A stretch of 57,016 bases of DNA from Porogramme epimiltina (Eukaryota; Basidiomycota; Agaricomycetes; Polyporales; Polyporaceae). The position numbers and the translations under genes are program-made. How positions within the stretch are numbered: position 1 is the stretch's first letter; every line of letters begins with the position of its first letter. The DNA is taken from the NCBI GenBank assembly GCA_900155495.1, contig FTLJ01000502.1:1-57016 (forward strand). The letters are read 5' to 3'. The notes under the pieces were generated by a model. That model searched no databases. It was not told the origin of the DNA and saw only the letters and a program-made list of their open reading frames with translations. Shown in pieces: positions 11,354-22,611 of this stretch.

Positions 11354-11928
11354 CTTATTACTACGACTGTTTACGTACCTACACGTACATATCTTATTGG
11401 ATTTCTGTCACATTTCTGCGTGGTCGATGTGCCTGCATGCGTCGATGACGATGACGGAAAGCCCTGCGCAGTACTGGCAACGTGTGGGCGCCAAGCGGAA
11501 CAGGATCACGTGTGGCGCGCGTCGCGCGGTGGGCGTCTGTTTGTCCCCGCGCCCGGTGTGTCGGAGTACCGCGCCAGACTCGGGGCAGCTGCTCTATTGC
11601 CGCCACTCCCAGTGACGTCGTCCCACCGCTGTGTTTTCCCTGTTCCCCTTCGCCTCTGCCAGGGTCCCGCACACATTCCTAGCCCACCCCATCGATCGCT
11701 TGGTCCAAATCCATGCGTGCGCCGCCGACAACGTGCGCAGGTCCATACGTCCACCCGTGATAAGCTCAGGGGCGACCGTCCCAGGCGCGAGCCGTCACCC
11801 GTCTGTAGCGGCCACCATACGTCGGCTCGGATCATATTCCCCGCCATGATCGCCTCCAGCATGGCCGCTCTTCCTTGGCTTCTCGCCACCACCCTCCCAG
11901 TATTGCCCCCGCCGACTTGCATGTAGCC
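11354..11928. other. Intergenic between TMED and LKR/SDH
   Basis: GC-rich with fragmentary frames on both strands and no family motifs. It should contain the TMED 3' end and the LKR/SDH promoter. Upstream ATGs at 11847 and 11861 are out of frame with the gene, so possible short upstream frames exist in the leader. Confidence 0.45.
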
Positions 11929-14900
11929 ATGGTCGTCCTCCGTCGCTCTCCTCTCACTCTGCGCCATGCTCTCCGCCGCTCCTACGGCGCCATTGCACCC
12001 AAGGCCCCCAAACTCACCATTGGCATCCGACGCGAAGACCCGTTGCGTTTATGGGAACGTCGCTGCCCGTTAACGCCCGACGCCGTCCACGAGCTCGTCC
12101 AGAAAGACGGCGTCGAGGTGCTCGTCCAGCCATGCGAGAGACGTGTCTTCACCGCGAATGATTTCCTTCAGGTGCGCGAACCCGTACAGCCTGGCTCTTG
12201 CGCCTTCCCTCTGACCCTTCTGGTTCGCATTAGGCCGGTGCGAAGCTTCACCCTACCCTCCAACCAGCCCACATTGTCGTTGGGATCAAGGAGACACCTC
12301 TTCCAGAGGTCCTCACCAACCCCCTACCTGCTCCTCGCCATGACAGGTACGGGGACGGCCCAGATACGCCCCTCGTCCCCCGCACCCACATCATGTTCTC
12401 CCACACGGTCAAGGGCCAGCTATACAACATGGAGCTCCTCTCCAAGTTCCTCGCCTCCGAGAACCCCGCGGCGCCAGAAAGCGGAACGCTCCTCCCTCGA
12501 CTCGTCGACTACGAGCTCCTCACAGGCGCAGACGGCAAGCGCACAGTCGGTTTCGGATGGTTCGCAGGCGGTGAGTGCCCCCCTTCCCTCCGCGCGGGCG
12601 TATGCGGTGTGCAGCGGGTCCCCCCGTCCAACCTTGCCCTTCCCTTCCACCCAGCGCTCGCCCCCGCCTCGGGCCCCCTCATCTCCGCGCGAACGGCCGG
12701 CCGCTCAGCGGCGGCGTGAACGTTTGAACGCTAGCTGGCGCGTTTGCATGTCGCGCCGCGAGCCGAACAGCTGCAGAGCAGTGAAGCGTCCCCCCTCCCT
12801 TCGCCGTCCGCGCGCCGTTTCGCTGACCCCCGCCCCCATGACCTCTCCCGCCCACAGTCGCCGGCGCGCTTGAAGCATTATGCGCGATGGCGCACGCGCA
12901 CCTCGAGCTCGGCGTCGCGAGCCCGTTCCTCGTGAGTACCTCCGCCGTGCTTCGCGTGCGCGAGACTGAACCTAACGACGTCTATGATCCGTCCGAAGTG
13001 GACACCGCGGCCGCACACCCGCCCCTCCTTGGCGTCCATTCGATCAACACTCCGCGACGTCGTCGGCGCGGACATTGCCGCCAACGGAACGCCGAAGAGC
13101 TTAGGTCCGTTGGTCATAGGTGTCACCGGGTGGGTCTTATTTGTGTATTAGTCTATTTAGAGGCTACGCGCTGACGATTGTGTAGTACTGGTAATGTCGC
13201 GGACGGGTGCCTCGCGCTTCTAGAAGACTTGCCAATACAATACATTAGTGTTGAGCAATTGCACACCGTCGTCACTGATCCCAGTGAGTAAACTATGTGT
13301 GCTCTCGAACGCACGGACTTCATTGCTAAGTCCGTAATGAATAGATACCGACCTCCGTAAGGTTAGCCCGAGGAATCATTTCGTTTGTAGCAAGGGACTC
13401 ACGAATGCACGCAGGTCTACGTAGTGCACGCAAAGGCGAAGGACTATTTCATTCGGAAAGACGGACAAGCCTATGACCGCGCCGACTATTACGTCCACCC
13501 TGACGAATACGTCTCCGAATTCCACACGAAGGTCGCCCCATACCTTTCCCTCCTATTACATGGAGCAGGCTGGGCTCCCGCCTTCCCCCGGTTGATGACG
13601 AACGAACAACTCACGACCACCCTGGAGATTGCCCAAACACTAGGCAAGGGTCGTTTTGCCTGCGTAGGAGACATTAGTTGTGACATTGAGGTAAGCACTC
13701 ATACTTCTCCACGCGAACCCAAGCTTACCTCCCACATACTCCCCCCTAGGGCGGCCTCGAATTCCTCTCACGCAGCACGACCCTCTCCTCGCCATCCTAC
13801 ACCGTCCGCCCGCCATCCCTACCCGCACATCTCCCCCCGGTGACGATGATGGCGGTCGACATCCTCCCCACCGCGCTCCCGCTCGAGGCGTCCCAGCACT
13901 TCTCGCGCGCGTTCCTCCCGTACCTGCGCTCCGTCATGCGCACCTACACCGGCCCTCCAGCATCTTCGTCGAGGGAAGACGCGGCGATCGCGGAGGCGCT
14001 GGAGCGCGCGACAGTCGCCAGCGGGGGCGAGCTCCGTCCGTCGTTCGCGTGTCTGCGCCGCCCGCTGGGCGTGTGGAAGGACAGCGTGGCGGATGCTCGC
14101 GTTGCTGCGCCCACCGCTTCCACTACAGCAGAGGATGTCAAGAGGAGCCCTACCGGTTTTGGAGTTGCCACGAAGAGGGTGCTGATGCTGGGGAGCGGAA
14201 TGGTTGCCCCACCAGCCGTGGCTGAACTCTGCAGCCGGCCGGACGTGCAAGTGGTGGTCGGTCAGTCACTATACCCAGGAAAATGGCCATGGATCTAACC
14301 CACGCGCGTATAGCAAGCAATGTGTTAGCGGATGCGGAACGCTTGACCAAGCCGTTCTCAAATGCTACCCCGGTTCTAGTCGACACGAACGACGCGGCTG
14401 CTGTGGAAAGGTTGGTCGCGGAGGCAGATGTGGTCATCAGGTATGAGTTTGTCATGGTATATCACAACGTCCGAAACTAACAGGATTTTCTCATCCCAGT
14501 CTCTTGCCAGTGCCATTCCACCCTTCTGTCGCAGAGCTGTGCATCCGTAACCGGAAACATTTGGTCACAGCTTCGTACATCTCACCCGCCATGCGTAACC
14601 TTCATGACCAGTACGTCCTCTCCATGAGCCCATGCACACGGACTCACATCTCGCACCTCAGTGCGGTTGCTGCTGATGTGCTTCTCATGAACGAGATCGG
14701 CCTCGATCCCGGTATCGACCACTGTTCAGCACTTTCTTTGATCGACGACCTTCGAGCCCAGGACAAGGAAATCGTTTCGTTCACGTCTTTCTGCGGTGGC
14801 TTGCCCGCCCCGGAGGATGCGGATGTTCCGCTGGGTTATAAGTTTAGCTGGAGTCCGAAGGGTGTGCTCAGCGCCGCACTGAACTCCGCGAGGTTCAAGC

Positions 14901-15855
14901 TCAATGGAGAGGTAAGGAGCCGTAGCACGCCACATCGATTCTCACTAAGTAGCTTCGCCACTAGATATGCGACATCAACGGGAGTGACCTGCTCAGAACA
15001 TCTTTCCCAAACCTTCCATTATCAAACGTCCTCAAACTTGAAGGCCTCGCGAACCGCGACAGTCTACCCTATGCGGGCGTGTACGGCCTCGAGCCCCTCA
15101 AGGATATCCGCACAATATTCCGTGGCACGCTGCGCTACCCCGGCTTCGCGGACCTGATGCACGCATTCAAAGCGATCGGCCTCCTCGACACCACCACCAC
15201 CGTCGCCCCGCGCAGCTGGCACACCCTCGTCCGCACCACACTCGAAGAGAAGCTCGGCACCCTCGTCATGGACGACCCAGCGTCGCTCCGCGCCGCGCTC
15301 GCGGACGTCGTGGACCCGCAGCACGCCGACACCGTCGCGCGCGCGCTGCACTGGCTCTCCGTCGTCCCGCCCTCGCTCTCCGGCGACGCCAGCGCCGACG
15401 CCACGACCGACGCGAGCCTCCCGCACCTCCCCCGCGCGCCCACCGCGCCGATCGACCTCTTCGCCGCCCTCCTCGCGCACAAGCTGCGCTACGCCCCGGG
15501 CGAGCGCGACCTCGTCGTGCTCGCGCACGAGATCACCGCGCGGCCGCGCCCCGGGCCCGGGGAGGAAGAGGTGCACACGTCGTCGCTGATCGCGTACGGC
15601 ACGCGCGACGCGTCCGCGATGTCGCGCACGGTCGGGCTGCCCGTCGCGTACGCGGCGCTGCAGATCCTCGACGGCGGCGTGCGCGCGCGCGGCGTGCAGG
15701 GCCCTACGGACCGCAAGGTGTACACGCACGTGCTCGCGCGGCTCGAGGAGGCTGGGCTGGGCGTGAAGGAGAGCATGCGCCGTGGCGGGGGCGGCGGGGT
15801 CGAGGAGAGCTTGGGGAAGCGGTGGCGGGAGATACAGAGCGCTGGGAGCGTATGA
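11929..15855 (+). CDS. Bifunctional lysine-ketoglutarate reductase / saccharopine dehydrogenase
   Basis: Two consecutive enzymes of the saccharopine route on one chain: lysine + 2-oxoglutarate to saccharopine, then saccharopine to aminoadipate semialdehyde + glutamate (AASS type, usually mitochondrial lysine catabolism). Twelve exons: 11929-12171, 12234-12570, 12858-12931, 12999-13129, 13186-13283, 13345-13361 (17 nt), 13415-13690, 13750-14260, 14314-14440, 14500-14610, 14662-14911, 14965-15855; 1021 aa. The N-terminus is Arg-rich (RRSPLTLRHALRRSYG), like a mitochondrial presequence. LKR part (to about residue 490): IGIRREDPLRLWERRCPLTP, FSHTVKGQ, VTGTGNVADG, YYVHPDEY, DISCDIEGGLEFLSRST. SDH part from about 534: KRVLMLGSGMVAPP, ASYISPAM, NEIGLDPGIDH, SFCGGLPAPE. 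Fungal lysine synthesis normally uses separate Lys1/Lys9-type proteins, so this fused form points to degradation (inference). The start is the first in-frame ATG. Confidence 0.93.
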
Positions 15856-16247
15856 GATGTGGCTCGGCAGGATGGATAGTGTGCACCGGTATGCGTTCTC
15901 TCCACACGTAATCTGACATTTGTACTATAGTCAACACCCAGTAACACTTTCGGGAGCATCGCTCTCTTCCATTGCCCGCCCTGCCCATACATCTCCAACT
16001 CATTCTTCATCAACGGCACCGACATCTCCGCCATCATCTTCCAAGCGTTCCACCGGCTCCCTGGGACTTCTCTGTTTGTAGCTAAACCAGATTTCGGAGT
16101 AAGAAGCTAACACGTGGGGTCGCAAAGGATATAAACATACACATAGAACGCGTCACAAGAAACATATGAACCACAGCATGCACATCCGTTAGGGTACCTT
16201 GGCAGGGAATTTAGTGTTAATACTAGACAATCGGAAATACTAAGCAC
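15856..16247. other. Intergenic between convergent LKR/SDH and F-box gene 1
   Basis: Convergent 3' ends. No coding or RNA signal recognised. Confidence 0.5.
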
Positions 16248-17942
16248 TCACTTGATAGTAACCCTAGTGAACTCTTCGAGACGCGACTTCACCAAGGCCG
16301 GATCTATCCCCTCCAAACACACCGCATTCCTGAAGATGAGTTCTTCAAGAGGAGCGCCGCCCGCCATCCGAGCCTCCAACATGCGCACGAGCGCATCCAC
16401 TGTCGCGTTGTCCAAAATCATGGCCGCGAATTGGATGCTACGCAAGCGGGGAGCATAGACCCCTCGGCTCTGAGCTCCATTTGGGTCTCCGCGCCCGGAT
16501 AGAAAAGCGAGCATCGTCCCGAACACGCGCGCCCCTACCATTTCGAGATCCCTGGAAAGCCAAGGGCCGACCTCCAATTCCTCTAAGAGGGGGAAACGCG
16601 TGGCGCACAAACGCCACATGTCTTCTGAGATCTCCGGGAGCCTGTTGTATACCAGCCCGAAGTGCACTACAGAGGACAGCCCTCCGTTCGAATCCTTGGA
16701 GGAGAACAAGTCGAGAAGCTCGTTCCACCTCGCAGGTGGGAACGCTGGCTCTTCTCCCGACTGATCGCCCAAGCCCCCCACTCGCACTCTCCCGAGCGGA
16801 GGTCCTGGGAGACCATATTGGACAGGGCCGATGCTAGCAGACAGGCTGAAGTCGAATTCGTCGGTGGAGATTTTGATATGGGTACAGAGAGGGAGTAACG
16901 GATGGAAAACGGCCTGGGAAGGGAAAATCACCGCGATGGGGTCAATCGTGTCGTAGAAATCGTTATAGATGATATCGATGTTGCACGATACCGGAATTTT
17001 GAGGCGTTCGCAGAGGAAAGTCGCCCTTTCGAAGGAGTCTCGGATCCTCATGTTGTAGAGTGTGGTGAGCGATACAGGAGAGAGTTGATCGACCGTGAGG
17101 CTAGCCGTGAAGGAAGGGTACTGGTGAGAAATATTATCCATTTCGAAACGTTCTAGATCAGGGGAAGAACGAAGGATCCGTAAGATGTCTTCTGCAGCTG
17201 GGGCCCGGGAAGAAGGGATGTTGTTCAGAATAAGTTCTCGGAGGGAATTGTAAAGGGGAGATGACCAAGGAAAATGCACATTATTGAAATGGAGACTCTG
17301 CAGGCGGGGTAGCTCCCCTCGTGTGAGGCCATTCATGCTGGGGGGAAACTGGGCCGATGAATAAAAGTGAAGGCTTAGATCTTCAAGATTGCGCATTTGA
17401 GTTAAGAGGGGCATGATGGTCATCCACATATTCTCCTCGGATTTGTTATCATCTGCCACTAGGGAAAAGGTTCTAATGGTGGAGGCATGAGGAGCAAGGA
17501 CGTTCAGCATGTCCTTAGGTTTGAACGCTTCGTCCTGCCATGTTCTCGCAGGTCCGATATCAACGTCGAGCAATGCGTCCGATGCGCGGTCCAAGAATGT
17601 AGGGAGCCATCGTCCGTGGGTGTTATCCCTGCCGTATATCTTTGTCCACAGCCCGCAGTCTGCGATCGCCACTTCACGCCACTGACGGCAGACCCAGGTT
17701 ATGTGGACCCAGTGGACGATCTTTGAGCCATAAGATGGCCAATGGACAACGGCCTGCACAGCTTCAAATATCCGAGCAAGGAGTTCTGTGGGTATTTTGT
17801 TGACCGTGGGGCGCGAATTCTGGTGGGATGGCAGCCATTCAAAAGATCAATACTAAGGAACGGTCTAGTACTAAAAGAATGCACTTGCCTCATCTGCTTT
17901 AGAAGCAATTTCATCGGAAAGCGAATCACAACGGAACGACAT
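16248..17942 (-). CDS. F-box / LRR-like protein 1
   Basis: Probable substrate adaptor of an SCF ubiquitin ligase: the F-box binds Skp1, the remainder would bind the target. Two exons: 17942-17889 and 17819-16248; 541 aa. The F-box runs through VNKIPTELLARIFEAVQ and WVHITWVCRQWREVAI near residues 23-65, the standard basidiomycete form. The remainder carries irregular leucine-rich stretches (NLEDLSLHFYS, RLQSLHFNNVHF, SLRELILNNIP, RLRSIQFAAMI). I chose the start in the short first exon because the second exon has an upstream in-frame stop. The two exons join in phase only through a GC-AG intron. The target is unknown; such genes are highly expanded in Agaricomycetes. Confidence 0.8.
17820..17888 (-). 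other. GC-AG intron in F-box gene 1
   Basis: The donor GAG|GCAAGT fits the strong consensus seen at GC donors; the acceptor is CCACCAG. Joining here gives a phase-0 fusion of an ATG-initiated 18-codon exon to the F-box exon. I found no GT donor giving the same result. Confidence 0.65.
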
Positions 17943-18479
17943 CTCGATACAAGCCTCGACTGGCGGCGGCGGCGGCGGCGGTGGTGGTAGTGGGATGCAA
18001 CAGAGTTAGAACAAATGTGGCGAGGACTCAGGATGCTCGAGCGGTCCCGGGACTGATATCACTAGCTTTAGCGCTGATATAGGCGCCCAACTTCCTCCGC
18101 CAGGGCCGTGATCCGATGTCAATAATTTCAACTTGACTTCGACGCCATGGTGGCATTGCGCATGATCGCGGAACAGGAAGCAACTTGCCCCAAGTCTGAT
18201 CAATTGGAGGGGATTGGCCCTGACGCTCCTAGCGACTTGAACATTGACGCGCTGGCGACTGACCTAGCTCATTTATGGCACTTTATCCAGGGAAGCATCG
18301 GTGCCAATACAGGCTCGTACTAGTCCTAACTGAGGGATCACCGAGCCACGCAATGACCCCCCTTTAAAGGGATCTTCCACCCTTTCGAGTGCTCATGTTC
18401 CTTCTTCCTGTCGTTGTTGAGATCTTACAGCACCTATAATCTCCCTTCAAGCTCTCGTCTCTTCTGCACACACAGACCC
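17943..18479. promoter_or_regulatory. Divergent promoter between two F-box genes
   Basis: About 540 bp separating the two start codons. It contains a GGC/GGT triplet run at 17960-17990, in the leader of F-box 1, and a CCCCTTTAAAGGG palindrome at about 18358-18370, roughly 110 nt before F-box 2. Confidence 0.45.
17960..17990. repeat. (GGC)n/(GGT)n microsatellite
   Basis: Simple triplet run tggcggcggcggc... followed by ggtggtggtag. It sits just upstream of the F-box 1 start codon, probably in its 5' UTR, so length changes would not alter protein. Confidence 0.85.
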
Positions 18480-20076
18480 ATGGCTTTCTCTAGTCCGCGT
18501 CTGCTAAGCCGGGCCATCCGTTATGTGTTCAAGACCCTGCGGCTCAGACAAGCTGCTGAGGTGCCGCACGTCCCTCCGAATCGCATCTATCTACTGACGT
18601 GTGTCGCACCTGTAGGTCGACGTGGAGACTTTAGACGAGGGCCACGAAGGGGCCTTCCAGGACTTCCCTCCGGAGATCATTCAAGAAATCCTCCTCCACG
18701 TCCTCCCCAACTCGATCATTCCCTTCGCGCTGACATGCAAGCGCAACCATGAAATCTCCCTTCCTATTCTGAACCGGCAGGTTACCCTCACCGACGCCAC
18801 CTTACACTCGTTTTACTCCTCTAAGATCGCAACGCACGATCCTTCTCTCGTTTGGGTTCGGGATGTCAAGTTCACAGGCACCCAGATGTATCCTGCCCCA
18901 TCCACCGGCATGGACAACGCCGCGTTCGCGAGTTTGTTCTCCTCGCTTCCTTTGCTCCAGGCCCTCGACATAGGAGCGCACCGTTGGCAGTTTGGTGGAT
19001 GGTCCGGCTTCCAGGCTGCTATCCAATCACTCCCCACGACGATGGAAAGCCTCGTCGCCAAGGTCCGCTCTCTCGACGACACAACTGCTTGGGACCAACG
19101 CGTACGTCGCCCTATTGCATTTTTACCCATCTCTGACCGTGAACGTCACACAGGGCATCTTTCCATCCTATCGTCGCCTCGACATCAAAATCTACGTGAA
19201 TGTTATAGATGCCATCCAGCAATGCACAGTCATCCCCGCGAATCTCGGTCACAGCTTTCCAAACCTCACCCATCTCTCAATTACCATGGGTCGTAACACT
19301 CCATGGGGGATAGACTCGTTCTTCCGCCAAAGCCACTTTCCTTCTCTTCAAGCATTGACCCTCGACGTATCCGTCCTCCCCTATGACGCAAAAAGCTCTT
19401 TCGTGACATTCATCGCCCGCCATTCTTCGAGTCTGTCGGAATTGAACGCCCCAACGGACTTTGGGTTGATCCCCCGCGAGGATATGGAAAGGCTTTCCAC
19501 CGTGCCGCTCAGGCTCGAGAAGCTCTTCGTCAACATAACGTTGTTCCACACCTTGGCCTTGTACCTCAAGGACTGCGACATACTACTCCCCACGGTGAAG
19601 ATTAGTCAATGTTTCCACCCCTGCAAGATTCGTGTTTGTAACCTTAGCCTCTTCTCTCGCTTTGCGTTCAGAGCATTCAACACTGTCCATACGCTCACGA
19701 TGAGCATATGTCTCAATCTCGAATACCCTAAGATTGCAGGCACTGGCCGGTGTATCACAAGTGCTATGGGTTTACCGCTCGAGCTCGAGGACTTAAAGAG
19801 GATGTTCCCGAACTTGCGTTCGCTGTACATCGAAGTTCCGATGGAGGTGTGTTGGATCCCCTCCTCCTCCCTTCTACTACCCTCACTCATCGAACGACGT
19901 TCTAGGTGAAGCGCAAACGCGTTTTGGGCCTTCTTCGGAAGCACGAGAACCACCTGGCAGCCTGCCATGCCCTGACACACGTCTTCGTGGTTGGATATGA
20001 CGGTTTTGATACCTTCAGCCTTCGTGCTGGAGGCAAGTTTGGTGTTCGCAAACTACGGAGAGACCTCGAGACGTGA
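18480..20076 (+). CDS. F-box / LRR-like protein 2
   Basis: Probable SCF adaptor. Four exons: 18480-18560, 18616-19101, 19154-19846, 19906-20076; 476 aa. After a basic N-terminal segment, the F-box is at about residues 38-75 (FQDFPPEIIQEILLHVLP ... FALTCKRNHEISLPIL). Leucine-rich stretches follow (LLQALDIGAHRW, NLTHLSITMG, SLQALTLDVSVLP, LRLEKLFVNITL, NLRSLYIEVPME). The C-terminus (AACHALTHVFVVGYD ... LRRDLET) is short. It is head-to-head with F-box 1 but not obviously its paralogue in sequence outside the F-box. The target is unknown. Confidence 0.8.
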
Positions 20077-20350
20077 CCCGCAGGCGTGTTCGATCGTGCC
20101 AAGACCTCGACCCTTTAGCTATCATCCGTACTACTTTCGCGCTACGCGCCTGCTAATCGTTCGATTTCCTTCCCAACAATCTCTCTGACATGTTATCCTC
20201 CTCACCGCTAATGTTTTGTTGTCTTGCGCTGTCCATTTCTGTCGACTGTTACTAACGCTCGCTGTGTCTGTGTTGTTCCTCGTAACTCGTTTCGTATACG
20301 ATATACTAGCTCTCATTATAAAGAATGCCCTTCTCAGACAGAGAAGTATT

Positions 20351-21777
20351 TCAAAGGCCTGCCAGGAGTTCTGAGCTTTCGTTTGAACCTGTGTCAAAAC
20401 AGGACTCACCATTCAACGCGAACCCGAGGCGCTGGTTTCCGACGTCCCATACCGAATAATAGTGCTTCAGGACTGAGCCGCCGACGAGGTTCAGCCCATC
20501 GAAGGCATTGACGAGGGTCTGGCAGATGCTCGGGTCGCTGTCGAACGGACCGACGTTCAACTCCGAGCTAGGGATCGTGAGGTTGAACGGCACGCCCTGC
20601 TGCGACGTGAACGTGAAGTCGATCGTGGCTGGCAAGCTGTCGATCTCGGTGCACGGGAGGCCGAACGCGCCGGGCTCGGCCGCGAACGGTTTGATGTCGG
20701 GCGAGATGAGCGCGTTCATCGCGTTCGCGATATCCGTATCGAAGACGATGTTAGACGTGCCCGAGTCGAAGATGATGTCGCGTCTGGTGTTGAGGAGCGT
20801 GTTCGTCTGCCCGTTTACTGTGATCTGCGAGGCTGTCGCGGCCCAGTGACCGCCGGCAGAGGCTGCTTGGGGGGCGAAGATAAGGTCACCTGCGGGAGCG
20901 ATGCATACCAAAATAGGTGCATTGAGGAAACAGAGAACACGACTACGTAGATGGGCTCATACCTTGGAACTTAGTCTCGTCGATGCCCCCAATGAGGAGC
21001 TCGGCATCTCCCACAGAGTTCGCAGTGAGGAACATGCCGAACAATGCTGCAACGGATGGTCAGCTCTCGTTGCAAGGCTACGGATAAGGTTTCGTAGGAA
21101 CTTACACGGCAGGCCCTGGGCGACCAGCCCAGCAAAAATGCCTTGCGCACGAGAACCCATGCCCTGGATACCGATGAACGGATCGATGTTGAACGGCGCC
21201 GTCTGGTTGATGATCGTGAACAGCGACATGTTTGGGAAGCTGACATCCCCGACGGAGACGGTGTCCGTCCCCGTGCGCACGGTGAGCACGTAGTTGTCGT
21301 TCACAACCGGATCGACGCCGACGCCCGTCCCAAAGTGCAGCGTAGATGTCCGCGTGCCGGCGACGTAGGTCGAGCTCGCGGCGCGCACGAATTTGCCTGT
21401 CTGGGTGCAAACTGTGCACTCGTCGCTCGCGAACTCGAGCGATGAAGACCCGGTGTCGAAGACGACGCTCACTGGCTGGGGCGGGGTACCAACTGAAGAA
21501 ACGTGAGATGAAACAGGGTCAATTGGCGTGTGCATTACGTGGATACAGGAGCAAGCGCACCGGAGATGTTGCCAAACCACTGTAGGTCTGTCCCGAGGAA
21601 GAAGTCGTCCAGGGGCACGCCAATTGCGGACAGAGCGCGCCTGCGAACTCCCGTAATGTGCCCTTTGGGGGTTGATCGTGACTGTAAGGAGATTGCCACG
21701 GGCTTCGGGGAGGCAAAGGTCTCCGAAGCCGCGAGGGCTAGCAGTGCGAGGACAGTCGTCGTAACGGCACGCGGCAT
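20351..21777 (-). CDS. Secreted pepsin-type aspartic protease (A1 family)
   Basis: Predicted extracellular acid endopeptidase like polyporopepsin. Exons: 21777-21561, 21492-21106, 21046-20963, 20889-20410, 20358-20351; 391 aa. A signal peptide is clear (residues 1-22, core VLALLALAASETFA), followed by a short basic propeptide (about 23-60). The two catalytic motifs are FDTGSSS (Asp85) and FDSGTSN (Asp271). Cysteine pairs and several NxT/NxS sites fit a secreted protein. The last 51-nt intron is in frame with no stop, so a retained form of 408 aa with the same stop is equally possible. A broken copy lies immediately upstream, the same way round. The call is firm; substrate preference cannot be read. 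Confidence 0.92.
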
Positions 21778-22611
21778 TCTGTGCGCAGAGAGAGGGCGTC
21801 AGTACAACGCCGGAAAGCCAAGAGAAAATGAGGTGGGACCTTTATAGGCACTGGTCATTAGAAGCCTGTATTAATAGGCCGCATATGGAGAAGTTCGAGA
21901 AGAGGAAAAGAAGACACCATGTGAATCAGTGGAAGGAACAACGAAGGAAAAAGAACAGATTTGCTGCTTGAACGCGATAAGATTCGCTGGAGCCTCGAGT
22001 ACTAACACATGGTCGGGTGGGAGTTTTTCGTCGGCGCGGGTGGCGTTGTACTGGTTGGGGTGATACAGTGGACGGGTAGAAGTTCTCGTTGACCACGTTG
22101 TATGCTTGTTGATCACATGTCAGACTCGTCGCGAAGATGCTCCGCATGGTCTCCGGCGACAGTGATTGCCCGAAAGAGGGTAGAAGGATTGGGTTGCATG
22201 GAGCTTTCTGCATAGTATACGAGCGGCACTCTGCGTTCGACCGTGCTTGATCGCCGAATAAGAACGTATGCATGTACAAATGAAGTTTCAATTTCTCGGC
22301 ATCAAGCAACTACTAACAGAGTAGATTGGGTTAGTTTCACTAATAGGAGTAGCTGAATGTGGCATACTGGCTATATTATATGCACGTCCTGATCGTAGAA
22401 ACAGTGATTCGATCCCTCTTTCGATGGTCACATTCGGAGGTGAACTCATGCAACCTGTTGTATGGAAACTCGATTTCCCATTGCGTGTTTGGGATCGCGT
22501 CACGGATTAAAAAGAGGCTGTATGGTTGCTATCGATACAGTGCAGATGTAGGGGACAGTTTTAGTCGCTTATCCACCCAGCCCTGAGCTCGGAAGATGAG
22601 GATTTAGAAAC
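21778..22611. other. Intergenic between protease gene and its broken copy
   Basis: Contains the promoter of the intact protease. No gene, repeat or RNA recognised; frames are short and motif-free. Confidence 0.5.

Noticed and set aside
15064..15729. Long 221-codon minus-strand frame opposite the saccharopine dehydrogenase exon
   Set aside because: Arg/Ala/Val-rich low-complexity translation with no motifs, exactly antisense to a certain exon in GC-rich DNA; a codon-bias shadow.
17940..18000. CRISPR-like or satellite repeat
   Set aside because: It is only a triplet microsatellite; no spacer-repeat periodicity is present, and none is expected in a fungus.
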